Below are positions 1-9,393 of a DNA stretch of 64,000 nucleotides, piece by piece. Position 1 is the stretch's first letter. Every line of letters starts with the position of its first letter. Location of the stretch: contig NZ_CP036266.1 of NCBI RefSeq assembly GCF_007744075.1, forward strand, positions 1,575,001 through 1,639,000, read 5' to 3'. Position numbers and translations under genes: made by a program. This stretch comes from Gimesia chilikensis. GTDB lineage: Bacteria > Planctomycetota > Planctomycetia > Planctomycetales > Planctomycetaceae. The notes under the pieces were generated by a model. The model searched no databases. It saw nothing but the letters and a program-made list of their open reading frames with translations, and was not told the DNA's origin.

Positions 1-1515
1 GTTGCTGACCGGCATTACGTTCTGTACCGTTCCTTTACCGTGAGTGGTGGTATCACCGATGATGATGCCACGCTTGTAGTCTTTGATGACGCCGGCAAAG
101 ATCTCGGAAGCAGAAGCGGAGAGGCGGTTGCAGACCACAACCAGCGGACCGGTGTAAACTGCACCCGGTTCAACGTCGCTGTGGATTTTGCGTTCGCCGT
201 CCATCTGCTTGACCTGCACGACAGGACCTTCGTCAACAAACAGACCGGAGACTTCGATGGCTTCGCTGAGTGCACCACCGCCGTTGAATCGCAGATCGAT
301 GACAACACTATCGACGCCACCCTGGTCACGGAAGTCGTAGAGCACCTGGCGGACATCGCGGGCGGTACTCTTGAAGTTCTCATCACCCCGCTGTGCTCCA
401 CGGAAATCCCGATAGAACGAAGGGATGCTGATCACGCCGATGCGTCCGGTCTTACCGGGGAGACGTTCTCCGGTATCGATGATTTTTCCTTTGACTTCGG
501 AAGTGCTCAGTTCGATCTTCTTGCGGGTCAGTTTGTAAACTTCCATGGCATTGTTTTTCTCTTTTTTGACCCGCAGTTGAACTACGGTGCCCCGTTTGCC
601 ACGGATGTAACGCACAACTTTACTGAGTTTCATTTCGACAACGTCGACGAACTCGCCGTCTTCCTGGGCGACGCCAACGATTTTGTCACCTGCTTTAAGG
701 CGACCGTCTGCATCGGCTGCACCACCGGGGACGATTTCAGCAACGACGGTGTAACCTTCTTCGGAACGCAGAGCAGCACCGATACCATCGAGACTGAGTT
801 CCATGCTGATCCGGAAATCTTCCAGTGTCTGGGGAGACATGTAGCTGGAGTGGGGATCGAAGCAGTGAGTCAGGGCGCTGAGGTACATCTCCAGTTTCTC
901 AGGCTTTTCAGTCTGAGCCATGGTGCGGAGATTGTTGCGATAACGTTTGTGTAACTGCTCGCGGGCTTTTGCGAGTTCGGTGTCATCCAGAATCAGGTTG
1001 AGCAGATCGTATTTGACCCGTTTTCTCCAGCGTTCGTTCATCTCGTTCTGATCTTTGGCAAAATCGAGATCTTTGGCATCGACGATGATCGATTCATCGA
1101 CGGTGAAGTCATGATCGACATCGACGAGCTGCTGTGCATAGTCCATCCGCTCCTGCAGACGCTGGAGGTAGAGGTCAAAAGCATTGTACGCAAAGCTGAC
1201 ATCGCCAACGGCCAGTTTATCGTCCAGCTGGTCTTTTTCCGCCTCAAATTGCTCGATGTCGGATTTGTAGAAGTAGAGCTTCTGTGGATCGAGCTGCTTG
1301 ATGAAACGTTTCATCAGTTTCGCCGAGATCTCGTCATTGATGGGTTTGCCGCTGATATGGAACCGACTGACCATGGCACAGACGCGTTTGGCTGTGACAG
1401 AGTCATTGGAAGAGTCAGAGACAGAGGCCTGCTGAGCGAAGATTGCGGTTCCCAGCAGGAGAACCATGCAGAGACTGAGAGCAGAGGCTGCTTTTGAGGG
1501 AGGATTTAACTTCAT
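1..1515 (-). CDS. prc: Tail-specific (C-terminal processing) protease, S41 family, Prc/Tsp type, 3' end cut by window
   Basis: A periplasmic serine protease that degrades or trims proteins from their C-termini. The 505 codons visible start with a signal-like hydrophobic stretch ending near FAQQA. A Prc-type N-terminal helical domain follows ([13 protein letters not shown], about residues 60-230), then a PDZ domain ([21 protein letters not shown], about 270-310) and the S41 catalytic domain. The catalytic region shows the serine motif [13 protein letters not shown] (463-475) and the lysine motif GKGTVQ (Lys494). E. coli Prc is about 680 residues, so roughly the last quarter lies outside the window. 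The ATG at 1515 is the only start that keeps the signal peptide. The upstream 390 bp hold no clear gene, so it is probably transcribed alone. Family assignment is firm; Prc rather than shorter CtpA type is inferred from the long N-terminal domain. Confidence 0.93.
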   Translation of the reverse strand, partial: MKLNPPSKAASALSLCMVLLLGTAIFAQQASVSDSSNDSVTAKRVCAMVSRFHISGKPINDEISAKLMKRFIKQLDPQKLYFYKSDIEQFEAEKDQLDDKLAVGDVSFAYNAFDLYLQRLQERMDYAQQLVDVDHDFTVDESIIVDAKDLDFAKDQNEMNERWRKRVKYDLLNLILDDTELAKAREQLHKRYRNNLRTMAQTEKPEKLEMYLSALTHCFDPHSSYMSPQTLEDFRISMELSLDGIGAALRSEEGYTVVAEIVPGGAADADGRLKAGDKIVGVAQEDGEFVDVVEMKLSKVVRYIRGKRGTVVQLRVKKEKNNAMEVYKLTRKKIELSTSEVKGKIIDTGERLPGKTGRIGVISIPSFYRDFRGAQRGDENFKSTARDVRQVLYDFRDQGGVDSVVIDLRFNGGGALSEAIEVSGLFVDEGPVVQVKQMDGERKIHSDVEPGAVYTGPLVVVCNRLSASASEIFAGVIKDYKRGIIIGDTTTHGKGTVQNVMPVSN

Positions 1516-1905
1516 AAGTTTCGTCCGTTATCTGAATTTCATGTGAAAGAGAAAGCATCAGTGAAGCCGACGTGACACCGGGAATTCACTTATGTAAGCC
1601 ATTCGATATTATAGGATCTCGGAAAAGAGGACAAGATGACATTTTCCAGTTAGGCGTCTCCGATCTGCCTGACAGCGGCGGATTTAATGAATTGCTGCTG
1701 TCAGAACGAAGGTCCTTTTCAGGCAGCAGTCCCGTAGGCCTTCTTACGCATTTGGGTGAAGATCTGTTGGTCAAACCTGAGGAAATTCTATCGCTCTGTG
1801 TTCTCAGATGGCGCAGCAGGTTTTCTCCGGTTCCGGTCGGCTCGATCTGATGAGATATTTAAGGCCGCGCAATATTCCTAAGTGTATTAAAGGAAACAGA
1901 TTGCG
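1516..1905. other. Intergenic, no gene recognised
   Basis: This 390-bp stretch lies between the protease start and the end of the tetR-like gene. Open frames exist on both strands (1572-1850 plus, 1586-1774 minus), but their translations have no recognisable motif, no good ribosome site and low-complexity Ser/Arg composition. It should contain the protease promoter on the minus strand, but I cannot pinpoint one. Confidence 0.5.
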
Positions 1906-2535
1906 TTATTGTTTGTCGTCGGGTGGCTGTGGTTGAAACAGCTTTCCGAAGATTGACAGGCAGTTCTTCCAGTGTTCCTGAAATTCTGGGGAATCAACCG
2001 GGTGTCCGGAAATCAGCTGCGCCAGCTGGGGCAGCGTGGCTGGAAAAAAGACCAGGGCAGTAAAAATCAACATCAGGCAGACCGGATCGAACTCGTCAGA
2101 GACGATGCCCGCTTCCTGCGATTTTTTTAGACGGTTGATGTGATTCTGGTAGTATTCGCGTCGCCAGGGCTCATCGATCAGGGGAGCCCCCGCATTCTGC
2201 TGGGCTTCATTGAGTAGAACGCGAACATAGTTCTGATCGCGTAGATTCTCTTCAAAGTAGTACTGCAGAATCTCGGTGATATCGATGGGGATCTTTTCGA
2301 CAGTGTCGCTGCGTTCCTGGAGTTTGTTTTGCAGGGCGGCTTCAAAGAGGCCCTGTTTATCAGTGAAATAGCGATAGATTAGCGATTTGTTGAAGTTGGC
2401 CTGTCGGGCGACCGCTTCGATTCGGGCTCCGTCGACCCCCCGTTCGGCGAACTCTTCAATCGCCGCCTTCAGGATGGCTTCCTGGGAAGAGACTTCTTTT
2501 TTGGGGGAGATTGCACTGGTATCAGTTGACGACAT
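1906..2535 (-). CDS. TetR/AcrR-family transcriptional regulator
   Basis: A 209-residue one-component repressor. The N-terminal DNA-binding domain is typical: EAILKAAIEEFAERGVDGA, then the recognition-helix region IEAVARQANFNKSLIYRYF and the KQGLFEAAL segment that joins it to the ligand domain. The C-terminal three quarters is the variable helical ligand/dimer domain, so the ligand cannot be predicted. ATG 2535 is preferred over the upstream in-frame start because GGAG sits five bases before it. It stands alone on the minus strand with no adjacent transporter, unlike many TetR genes that flank efflux pumps. The upstream region carries strong palindromes (2696-2709, 2807-2826) that are natural candidates for its operator. 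Confidence 0.9.
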   Translation of the reverse strand: MSSTDTSAISPKKEVSSQEAILKAAIEEFAERGVDGARIEAVARQANFNKSLIYRYFTDKQGLFEAALQNKLQERSDTVEKIPIDITEILQYYFEENLRDQNYVRVLLNEAQQNAGAPLIDEPWRREYYQNHINRLKKSQEAGIVSDEFDPVCLMLIFTALVFFPATLPQLAQLISGHPVDSPEFQEHWKNCLSIFGKLFQPQPPDDKQ

Positions 2536-2695
2536 ATTCGCTCCATTCCTGGCGGTTTGAAAGAGTATACCTGTCACGCCTGTGGTTGTGAAGATTCCCA
2601 GAAGGGGGGAACGGATCAGCGGTTGGTTCCATCGAGAAATTCCTGAAGAATTATATTGAAATCGAAAAACCGAGTCGCTAGCATGTGTATTGTAA

Positions 2696-2709
2696 CGGTA
2701 ACGTTACCG
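2696..2709. promoter_or_regulatory. 14-bp perfect palindrome, candidate operator
   Basis: CGGTAACGTTACCG is self-complementary over all 14 bases. It lies about 160 bp upstream of the TetR start. GTTACC/GGTAAC half-sites also resemble operators of LacI/GntR-type repressors, so the cognate regulator is uncertain. Confidence 0.4.
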
Positions 2710-2806
2710 GTGATCTATTGGTTTTTTAGACAAAATCAGTCGAATTTTCGTTCACATTTAGGGTGAACACGAGGTTAATCACTTTAGAGAACGTCACGTC
2801 TAATAC

Positions 2807-2826
2807 CTGATACAGGTCTGTATCAG
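2807..2826. promoter_or_regulatory. 20-bp palindrome, candidate TetR-type operator
   Basis: Arms CTGATACAG and CTGTATCAG are perfect inverted repeats of nine bases around a GT centre. Size and symmetry fit operators bound by TetR-family dimers. It lies in the divergent region between the TetR gene and the DUF1559 gene, so it could control either or both. Confidence 0.45.
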
Positions 2827-3008
2827 ACTTAAATAGCTGAGATGCGTAGCGGCTTCCCGAAAGGGGAGATCTGCTGCAGCCACTACTTCAATTCTGTTTG
2901 AAAAGAATGTTCCGAGAGCACGCGACTTTGTAGCCCCCAGTCTGTTTGAGCGACGTGGGCGTCGACAAGGTTTGCACTCTCATACTGTGTTCGCGTCATG
3001 TAATTACC

Positions 3009-3020
3009 AGAACCGGTTCT
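3009..3020. promoter_or_regulatory. 12-bp palindrome upstream of DUF1559 gene
   Basis: AGAACCGGTTCT is perfectly self-complementary and ends 68 bp before the DUF1559 start codon at 3089. A binding site is plausible, but the regulator is unknown. Confidence 0.3.
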
Positions 3021-3088
3021 GAGAATCGGTGTTCGATAATTTGATCAGGCACTTTTCATACTTTTACGGAACTACGAGGAGTAACGCT

Positions 3089-4096
3089 ATGGTATGTCGT
3101 CAACGTCTGAAGCGAGGCTTCACTCTCATCGAGTTGCTGGTCGTGATTGCCATCATTGCAATTCTGATCGCACTGTTACTCCCTGCAGTTCAACAGGCCC
3201 GGGAAGCGGCCCGTCGCACGCAGTGTAAGAACAACATGAAACAGTTCGGTCTGGCGATGCACAACTATCACGAAGCGCACAGCACGTTTCCGCTGGGGAC
3301 AAGCGTCAATTTCAGCACTTCTTCCGGGGGAGGGAACTTTATCTCCAACGGGATCGTGATGATGCTACCCTATTTTGATCAGACCAACCTTTCGAATCTC
3401 TACAATCAGACGATTGCCTGGGAAAACCAGTCAGCCGCTGCAGCCCGGACCGTGGTGCCTACGTTTGTCTGTCCTTCAAATGTCGGACAGAACCCGATTA
3501 CTGACTCTGCTTTGGGAGCCTTGAGCCTGCCTGTGGGCAATACATTTGGTATCACCACGTATGCGCTCTGTCGCGGATCAAATATCGGCTGGTGCAGTTC
3601 GAGCAATCATCCCAGTACCGTCAGAGGGATGTTTGACCTGAACCGCGGTGCCAAGATGCGGGATATCATCGACGGTTCCAGCAATACGATCGCGATGGGA
3701 GAAGCCGGGACCGGCCCCCAGTTCAAGTTATGCGAAGGACAGGGTTGTACCACAGCGGCTTCACCGGTGGTTGAAGCTTCTCAAGCCTGGATTGTCGCAC
3801 AGCCACCCAATACTGACTTCAAACCTGTGCTCGGGGCCCGTGCCAGTATTTTCGGGAGTACGGCAGATCGCATCAATAAGAATGCTACTACAGAGACACT
3901 GATTGATCTGGCAAGTTATTCCACCTGTTCCTTGAGCGGTGTGGATGCGACCAGTAACTTCCGCAGTCAGCACATTGGTGGCTGTCATTTCCTGTATGCC
4001 GATGGTTCCGTGCATTTCATCAGTGAAAACGTTGACCTGGGAACCTACCAGGCGCTGTCTACGATTGGCGGAGGCGAAGTCGTCGAGACTCCGTAA
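3089..4096 (+). CDS. DUF1559 prepilin-type surface protein
   Basis: A 335-residue member of the planctomycete DUF1559 family. The N-terminus is a type IV pilin-like signal: a short basic leader, RG-FTLIE (processing expected after Gly10) and a hydrophobic helix [18 protein letters not shown]. The conserved [18 protein letters not shown] segment follows. The C-terminal part has the usual [16 protein letters not shown] motif seen near the end of these proteins. Family function is not established; processing by a prepilin peptidase and surface or periplasmic location are inferred. ATG 3089 is chosen because AGGAG lies seven bases upstream and it gives the normal short leader. A divergent aldehyde dehydrogenase gene begins 64 bp downstream, so co-transcription is possible. 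Confidence 0.92.
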   Translation: MVCRQRLKRGFTLIELLVVIAIIAILIALLLPAVQQAREAARRTQCKNNMKQFGLAMHNYHEAHSTFPLGTSVNFSTSSGGGNFISNGIVMMLPYFDQTNLSNLYNQTIAWENQSAAAARTVVPTFVCPSNVGQNPITDSALGALSLPVGNTFGITTYALCRGSNIGWCSSSNHPSTVRGMFDLNRGAKMRDIIDGSSNTIAMGEAGTGPQFKLCEGQGCTTAASPVVEASQAWIVAQPPNTDFKPVLGARASIFGSTADRINKNATTETLIDLASYSTCSLSGVDATSNFRSQHIGGCHFLYADGSVHFISENVDLGTYQALSTIGGGEVVETP

Positions 4097-4160
4097 GTCA
4101 CAGGAATGGTTTGAGAAAAATGAATCGGTCACTGATACCCAGCGCTCTGTCAGGGAGATT

Positions 4161-5837
4161 ATGATTCAGCAACAACCACACGTCTCTGACGAAGCAGCGC
4201 CCGCGGTTGCGCAGGCGCTGCAGGATCTGACGACAGACGATTCCCCACGCTCGCTCCCGCTGGAGGAGCGGATACGTTTGACGCGTGAATGCCTCTCCTG
4301 CCTGTCAACGGTAGCACAGGAGTGGGTGGAACTGTCCTGTCAGGCCAAACGGATTCCTGCGGGGAGCCCGGTTCGTGCAGAGGAAGTGCTGGCGGGACCG
4401 GTTTCAGTAGCCCGCTACCTGCAGGTCCTGCTCTTGAGTTTCGAGTCCATCGCACGCACGGGAGCACCACCACTGCCGGGAACGCCGGTAGAGTCGTCGA
4501 CGGGGCTGACTCGTGTCCCGGTGTTTCCAGCATCCGGCATTTATGATTCACTGGTCTTTTACGGATTGAAAGCAGAAGCCTGGTTAAATCGTTCTGGCGG
4601 TAAAAATGGGCTGTTCGATCTGTCTGTTTTGGAGAATCATACTCTGCCTTTAACTCTGGTGCTGGGGGCGGGTAATGTTTCCGCGATTCCTGCGACGGAT
4701 GTGTTGACGAAGATCCTGCAGGATGGAGAACGGGTTCTGTTGAAAATGAATCCGGTCAATGAGTATTTACAGCCAGTGTTTGAGCAGGCCTTTCAGCCGT
4801 TGATCGCTGCGGGCCTCTTGCGGATTGTCTGTGGTGACAGCAGCATCGGCGCGTCACTGGTCGAGCAGCCGGTGTTCGAGCGAATTCATATTACCGGCTC
4901 AACGCAGACACATGATGCGATCGTCTGGGGCGCGACTGCTGACGAACGCAGTACGCGGAAGGAAGAGAATCAGCCGCGTCTCCAGGTGCCGATCAGCAGT
5001 GAACTGGGAAATGTCTCACCGTGGATTGTGGTTCCCGGCGAGTATTCTGAAAAGCAACTGCGGTTCCAGGCGGAAAACGTGGTTGCCTCGATTGTGAATA
5101 ATGCTTCGTTCAACTGCCTGGCCACCAAGCTGATCGTCACCGCGGTTCACTGGAAACAACGCGACCGTTTTCTATCACTAGTTGAAGAACGACTGTCGCA
5201 GATACCGCTCCGCTATGCATATTATCCGGGAGCGGCAGACCGCTGGGCTCGCTTTGCCGGTGAGTTGCCTCCCGATGAAGATTATCTGCCCTGGAAACTG
5301 ATGCGGGATGCGGATCCCCGTGAATCGCCTCACCTGTTTCAGGAAGAGTCGTTTGTCTGCGTCTGTGCGGAGACGGCTCTCGAGGGGGATTCGGCGGTTG
5401 AGTTTCTGGAACGCGCTGTCACGTTTGTGAATGAGGATGTCTGGGGGACGCTCTGTGCCACGATTACGGTACCGGATCGGTTTCGCAAACAGCAGGCAGA
5501 TCAACTGGAGCAGGCAATTGCCCGGTTGAATTACGGCGCGGTTGCGATCAACCACTGGCCGGCATTGAATTATGCATTTATGACAACACCCTGGGGTGGG
5601 GCTCCTGAGGCCGATCTGCGGGATGTCGCCAGCGGGATCGGAAATGTGCACAATACCTACTTCCTGGCCGGTGTGGAGAAAACGGTTCTGTTCGGGCCGC
5701 TGACTTTGATTCCGCATCCGGTCTGGTTTGCTTCGCATCCCCATCCGGAAGCGGTGGGCTGGCGATTGTTTGATTTATATACCCGACCTTCGCTGGGTGG
5801 TTTGATGAAGGTCGGGCTCTCTGTGGTGAAGCCTTAG
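4161..5837 (+). CDS. Divergent aldehyde dehydrogenase family protein
   Basis: A 558-residue protein with the NAD(P)-dependent aldehyde dehydrogenase fold. ELGNVSPWIVV matches the ELGGKSP region containing the general-base Glu. NNASFNCLATKLIV places the nucleophilic Cys where the family has it. The usual GSTxxG cofactor loop reads GSTQTHD, and the usual GQ before the Cys is FN, so this is a distant member. About 130 N-terminal and 40 C-terminal residues extend beyond the core domain. The substrate cannot be predicted. ATG 4161 has GGGAG three bases upstream; longer in-frame starts overlap the DUF1559 gene. The beta-helix/cytochrome gene begins 33 bp after its stop, suggesting one transcript. 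Confidence 0.8.
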   Translation: MIQQQPHVSDEAAPAVAQALQDLTTDDSPRSLPLEERIRLTRECLSCLSTVAQEWVELSCQAKRIPAGSPVRAEEVLAGPVSVARYLQVLLLSFESIARTGAPPLPGTPVESSTGLTRVPVFPASGIYDSLVFYGLKAEAWLNRSGGKNGLFDLSVLENHTLPLTLVLGAGNVSAIPATDVLTKILQDGERVLLKMNPVNEYLQPVFEQAFQPLIAAGLLRIVCGDSSIGASLVEQPVFERIHITGSTQTHDAIVWGATADERSTRKEENQPRLQVPISSELGNVSPWIVVPGEYSEKQLRFQAENVVASIVNNASFNCLATKLIVTAVHWKQRDRFLSLVEERLSQIPLRYAYYPGAADRWARFAGELPPDEDYLPWKLMRDADPRESPHLFQEESFVCVCAETALEGDSAVEFLERAVTFVNEDVWGTLCATITVPDRFRKQQADQLEQAIARLNYGAVAINHWPALNYAFMTTPWGGAPEADLRDVASGIGNVHNTYFLAGVEKTVLFGPLTLIPHPVWFASHPHPEAVGWRLFDLYTRPSLGGLMKVGLSVVKP

Positions 5838-5870
5838 TTCTATTTTTCTCTTCGATGCAGGTTGATTTCC

Positions 5871-8204
5871 ATGAATATGCTTTCTCGCCCGGGAACTCGA
5901 GTTCACTCCGTTTTGTTGTTGTGTCTGTGGACCGGTCTGGTCTGCCTGACCACTGTCTCTTTCACACATGCGGCCGCGCCGAGAGAGCTGAAGCCGGCCA
6001 CATACACTTTCAGTCCGGGGCCTGAGTTTCAGTTTGAATTCCAGGAACGCCTGATCGAAGCGGTGCCGGGAGATATCCTGGAGCTGAAAGCGGGGACCTA
6101 CCATCTGCATTCGGGGCTGAACCTGGTGACGGATAATGTCACGATCCGGGGGGCGGGCCAGGATAAGACGATTCTCTCATTCAAAAACCAGCGGGACGGG
6201 AGTTTTGGTCTGCTGGCCAGTGGCGATAACCTGGTGCTGGAAAATTTTGCCGTCGAAGATACGAGCCATAATGCGATCAAAGTCCTGGGGGCGGAGAACG
6301 TGACCTTTCGCGGGGTGCGTACCGAGTGGACCGACGGACCGAAAACAACCAATGGTGCGTATGGCCTCTACCCGGTTCAGTGCAGGAACGTGTTAATTGA
6401 GAACTGCATCGCGATTGGAGCCGCGGATGCGGGGATCTATGTGGGGCAGTCGACCGATGTGGTCGTACGCGGTTCCCGCGCGGAAGCGAATGTGGCGGGG
6501 ATTGAGATCGAGAATACGATTAACGCCGACGTATATGACAATGTAGTCACGAACAATACCGGTGGCCTGCTGGTGTTCGATCTACCGGGACTGCCTCAGA
6601 AGAACGGACGTCATGTGCGGGTGTTTCGGAATCATATTTTCAAGAATAATCTGGCCAACTTCGCCCCGAAAGGGAACATGGTGGCTTCCGTGCCCGCGGG
6701 GTCGGGGGTGCTCATCATGGCGACCGACGAGGTCGAAGTGTTTGAGAATCGCATTGAAGACAATCGCTCCTTCAGTGTGTCGGTCGTCAGTTTTCTGATC
6801 TATGGCAAGAAGCTGAAAGATCCGCATTACGATCCGTTTCCGGAGCAGGTTTATATTTACGACAACACGATTAAAGGGGGAGGCACCGATCCGGACGGCG
6901 AACTGGGACTGCTGCTGAAATCGATCGTGGGGACGCCACTGCCCGCGATTGTCTATGACGGCGTGACAGCTCCCTCTCAACAGAAGGGGGAGCAGGCAAC
7001 GAAAACAAGAAGCCTGACACTGGCTAACAACGGGGATGTTGGATTTCTGAATATCGATTTCAGTAATCTGACGCCTGCGAATATTGCGACAGGCAAATAC
7101 CGTCCGAGTGGGGATCTGGCACCGTTTGAAGGCACGCAAGAGTCATTGCAGCCTGTCAAACTCAAGCCACATGGGGCTCCCAATCTTTCGCAGAACACCA
7201 CCTTGAACGTGTATTATGATGCACCCCGTAAGCTCTCGGAGTTAAAACTGTTTAAAGGCAATGGAGCTGATCAACAGCCGGCTGCTGGTGTGATTCCTTA
7301 TGACTTAATCACGACTTTGTTTACTGATTATACTTCCAAACACCGGTTTATTCGACTCCCGCCGGGGAAGCAGATCAGTTATCAGCAGGCGGGGGTACTT
7401 GAGTTTCCAGTGGGCACGATGCTGATCAAGACGTTTGCCTATCCCAAAGACATGCGTGATTCGCAGGCGGGAGAACGACTGCTGGAAACGAGAGTCGAGT
7501 TTCTGGAGCCGACGGGCTGGTATGGTTACTCCTATATCTGGAATGAGGCACAGACGGATGCCGAGTTAAGTCTGGGAGGGGGCGAGGTCGAAGTTGACTG
7601 GATTCATGCAGACGGCCAGCCCCGTTCGACGCGGCATCTGGTGCCGAATGCGAATCAGTGTCTGAGTTGTCACAGTCACCACGATAAGTACGTCCCCATC
7701 GGACCGACGGCTGCGAATCTGAACCGGATGTTCGACTATGCCCACGGGGCAGAGAATCAGCTGGCCTACCTGAAACGGAATGATCTGATCAAGGATTGCC
7801 CGGAGCCCGATGCGATTGAGCGGTTGCCGGCTTTTGCAGATGCCCACTCGGGTAATGTCAACGAGCGGGTGCGGGCGTATCTCTCAGTGAATTGCGGACA
7901 CTGTCACAGTCCCGGTGGAAATGCACGGACCACGGGGCTCGATCTGCGATACCTGCAACAGGATCCTGCGAAGATCGGTGTCTGGAAAACACCTGTGGCG
8001 GCAGGACGGGGTTCCGGTGGACGGAGCTACGACATCGTTCCCGGTGCGCCGGAGAAATCGATTCTGATGCATCGTCTGCAGTCAAACGATCTGGCCGCAC
8101 GCATGCCCAACATTGGAAACCGGATTGTGCATCAGGAAGCGGTTGAGCTGATTCGGCAGTGGATCAGTGAAATGGAAGCGACAAACGACGAAGCTGCGCA
8201 GTAG
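5871..8204 (+). CDS. Secreted parallel beta-helix protein fused to a diheme cytochrome-like domain
   Basis: A 777-residue exported protein (signal peptide ending near THAAA). The first half, about residues 40-390, is a right-handed parallel beta-helix: successive short strands with repeats such as DNVTIRGAG, ENVTFRGVR and RNVLIENC, as in TIGR03805-type proteins. The second half, about 430-770, resembles the TIGR03806/SO_2930 c-type cytochrome-like family and has two heme motifs, CLSCH (Cys597) and CGHCH (Cys675). From memory, the two families are usually encoded by adjacent genes; here they are one polypeptide. A periplasmic redox or polysaccharide-related role is inferred only. ATG 5871 has AGG nine bases upstream. 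It follows the aldehyde dehydrogenase gene by 33 bp and ends nine bases from a convergent gene. Confidence 0.85.
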   Translation: MNMLSRPGTRVHSVLLLCLWTGLVCLTTVSFTHAAAPRELKPATYTFSPGPEFQFEFQERLIEAVPGDILELKAGTYHLHSGLNLVTDNVTIRGAGQDKTILSFKNQRDGSFGLLASGDNLVLENFAVEDTSHNAIKVLGAENVTFRGVRTEWTDGPKTTNGAYGLYPVQCRNVLIENCIAIGAADAGIYVGQSTDVVVRGSRAEANVAGIEIENTINADVYDNVVTNNTGGLLVFDLPGLPQKNGRHVRVFRNHIFKNNLANFAPKGNMVASVPAGSGVLIMATDEVEVFENRIEDNRSFSVSVVSFLIYGKKLKDPHYDPFPEQVYIYDNTIKGGGTDPDGELGLLLKSIVGTPLPAIVYDGVTAPSQQKGEQATKTRSLTLANNGDVGFLNIDFSNLTPANIATGKYRPSGDLAPFEGTQESLQPVKLKPHGAPNLSQNTTLNVYYDAPRKLSELKLFKGNGADQQPAAGVIPYDLITTLFTDYTSKHRFIRLPPGKQISYQQAGVLEFPVGTMLIKTFAYPKDMRDSQAGERLLETRVEFLEPTGWYGYSYIWNEAQTDAELSLGGGEVEVDWIHADGQPRSTRHLVPNANQCLSCHSHHDKYVPIGPTAANLNRMFDYAHGAENQLAYLKRNDLIKDCPEPDAIERLPAFADAHSGNVNERVRAYLSVNCGHCHSPGGNARTTGLDLRYLQQDPAKIGVWKTPVAAGRGSGGRSYDIVPGAPEKSILMHRLQSNDLAARMPNIGNRIVHQEAVELIRQWISEMEATNDEAAQ

Positions 8205-8213
8205 CGAAGTGAA

Positions 8214-9149
8214 TCACATGGCCCGCTTGTGTTCGTACGAGTGACTGTCCTGAATGATCAGCTGGTTGCGCCCCTGTTTCTGAGATTGAGTCAGAGCATG
8301 GGCGCCCCGTTCGAGGGCCAGTTCCGCTGAATCGCCGGGTACGCAGGTAATGTAAGCCAGGCTGGCAGTGACCACGACTTCCGGGCTGCTGGTTTCCAGG
8401 CGGAAGTGGTGATGGCGAATGGCATCGCGGATGAGTTCGGAACAGGCCTGTCCTTCTGAGACTGTCAGTCCCGGAAAGAGGATCGCCAGGGTATCTGATT
8501 TCCAGACACAGATCACATCCTCGTCCCGGATTTTATGCAGGACCAGACGAGAGAGTGTCTTCATGAACTTGGCAGGCGCCATCAGGCCGAAGCGGTCTTT
8601 GAGCTGTTCGTGTTGATTCATCTGTACCAGCAGCAGGCCGCTGTTTTGTTCGGCTTCCGTTCCTGCGAGCAGCATCATTTCCAGGTTCGCTTCAAAGGCA
8701 GACGCGTCCGGGAGCTTGATGTGAGTCTGTTCGGGCTGGAGTGCCCATTGCATCGCAGGAAAATCCTGCAGTTTTTTCTTGTCTGTTTTGGGAGACGCTG
8801 ATTCTGCTGCCGGATCGGGTGTTTTGCGTTCGACGAGGCGACCGACCAGGTCGAGCAGTCTGGAACGTTTCTGATTGAGTTCGGCAGACTGTTCGCGAGT
8901 CAGGATGGGACCTGGATATTTCTCAAGCAGGGCACAGGCTGCGTAGGCGGTTTCCAAAGATTTTTGTACGTGCTGGTAGCAGTTCTGAAGATGTTTTTTC
9001 GCACGGCGGAAGTCGCGATCGGTGCTCCCTTTGCCCAGTAGATAGCCGGCGACGAAGCCCAGACTGACGGCAATCAATAGACCGACGCCGAAGCAAATCA
9101 GGATATCTGACGACAGAGAGAACAGGCTGGCTAAAGGGATCGCGGTCAT
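8214..9149 (-). CDS. Membrane-anchored protein with degenerate GGDEF domain
   Basis: A 311-residue protein with one N-terminal membrane segment (about residues 15-40, ending at the glycine-rich AGYLLGKG), a helical linker and a GGDEF-fold domain (about 165-300). Fold landmarks are GLLLVQMNQHEQLKDRFG, CVWKSDTLAILFPG and ARGAHAL-like ERGAHALTQSQKQGRNQ. The signature that should read GG(D/E)EF is KSDTL, so diguanylate cyclase activity is unlikely; a sensor or scaffold role is inferred. It is convergent with the upstream cytochrome fusion gene (nine bases between stops). The start gives a plausible N-out/C-in anchor. Confidence 0.8.
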   Translation of the reverse strand: MTAIPLASLFSLSSDILICFGVGLLIAVSLGFVAGYLLGKGSTDRDFRRAKKHLQNCYQHVQKSLETAYAACALLEKYPGPILTREQSAELNQKRSRLLDLVGRLVERKTPDPAAESASPKTDKKKLQDFPAMQWALQPEQTHIKLPDASAFEANLEMMLLAGTEAEQNSGLLLVQMNQHEQLKDRFGLMAPAKFMKTLSRLVLHKIRDEDVICVWKSDTLAILFPGLTVSEGQACSELIRDAIRHHHFRLETSSPEVVVTASLAYITCVPGDSAELALERGAHALTQSQKQGRNQLIIQDSHSYEHKRAM

Positions 9150-9355
9150 GCTTCGCTTCTCGATCAGGAAGGAAAACAGAGTTTCAAAGGATGAGAATCA
9201 ACGTACTCACACGTGCGGCGAACCGGCCCGGTTGATCGTCGTACACCTGAAGCTTACCGCGCAGAATGGAGGGATGTTGCCGACAAAGCTTACCCGATCC
9301 GAAATCCCGCGGTAGGGTGGCGCGGGTTGTGCCGGTTATTGTGCGATTCGTGCAG

Positions 9356-9381
9356 CGGGAGCTGGAATAACGACGCTCCCG
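9356..9381 (-). terminator. Weak terminator-like hairpin
   Basis: CGGGAGC (9356-9362) pairs with GCTCCCG (9375-9381) 12 bp after the stop of the minus-strand gene ending at 9394. There is no T-tract, so intrinsic termination is uncertain. Confidence 0.25.
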
Positions 9382-9393
9382 TTCTCCGCGATC

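Larger units (their letters stand above)
2536..3088. other. Intergenic region with three perfect palindromes
   Basis: This 553-bp divergent region separates the TetR gene (minus) from a DUF1559 gene (plus). It has no credible ORF. It carries palindromes at 2696-2709, 2807-2826 and 3009-3020, annotated separately, and probably holds the promoters of both genes. Confidence 0.6.

Noticed and set aside
40-954. Long plus-strand open frame opposite the protease gene
   Set aside because: It is antisense to a clear S41 protease and its composition mirrors the opposite-strand codons; no motif.
1572-1850. 92-codon frame between protease and TetR genes
   Set aside because: No motif or initiation signal; Ser/Arg-rich composition typical of non-coding sequence.
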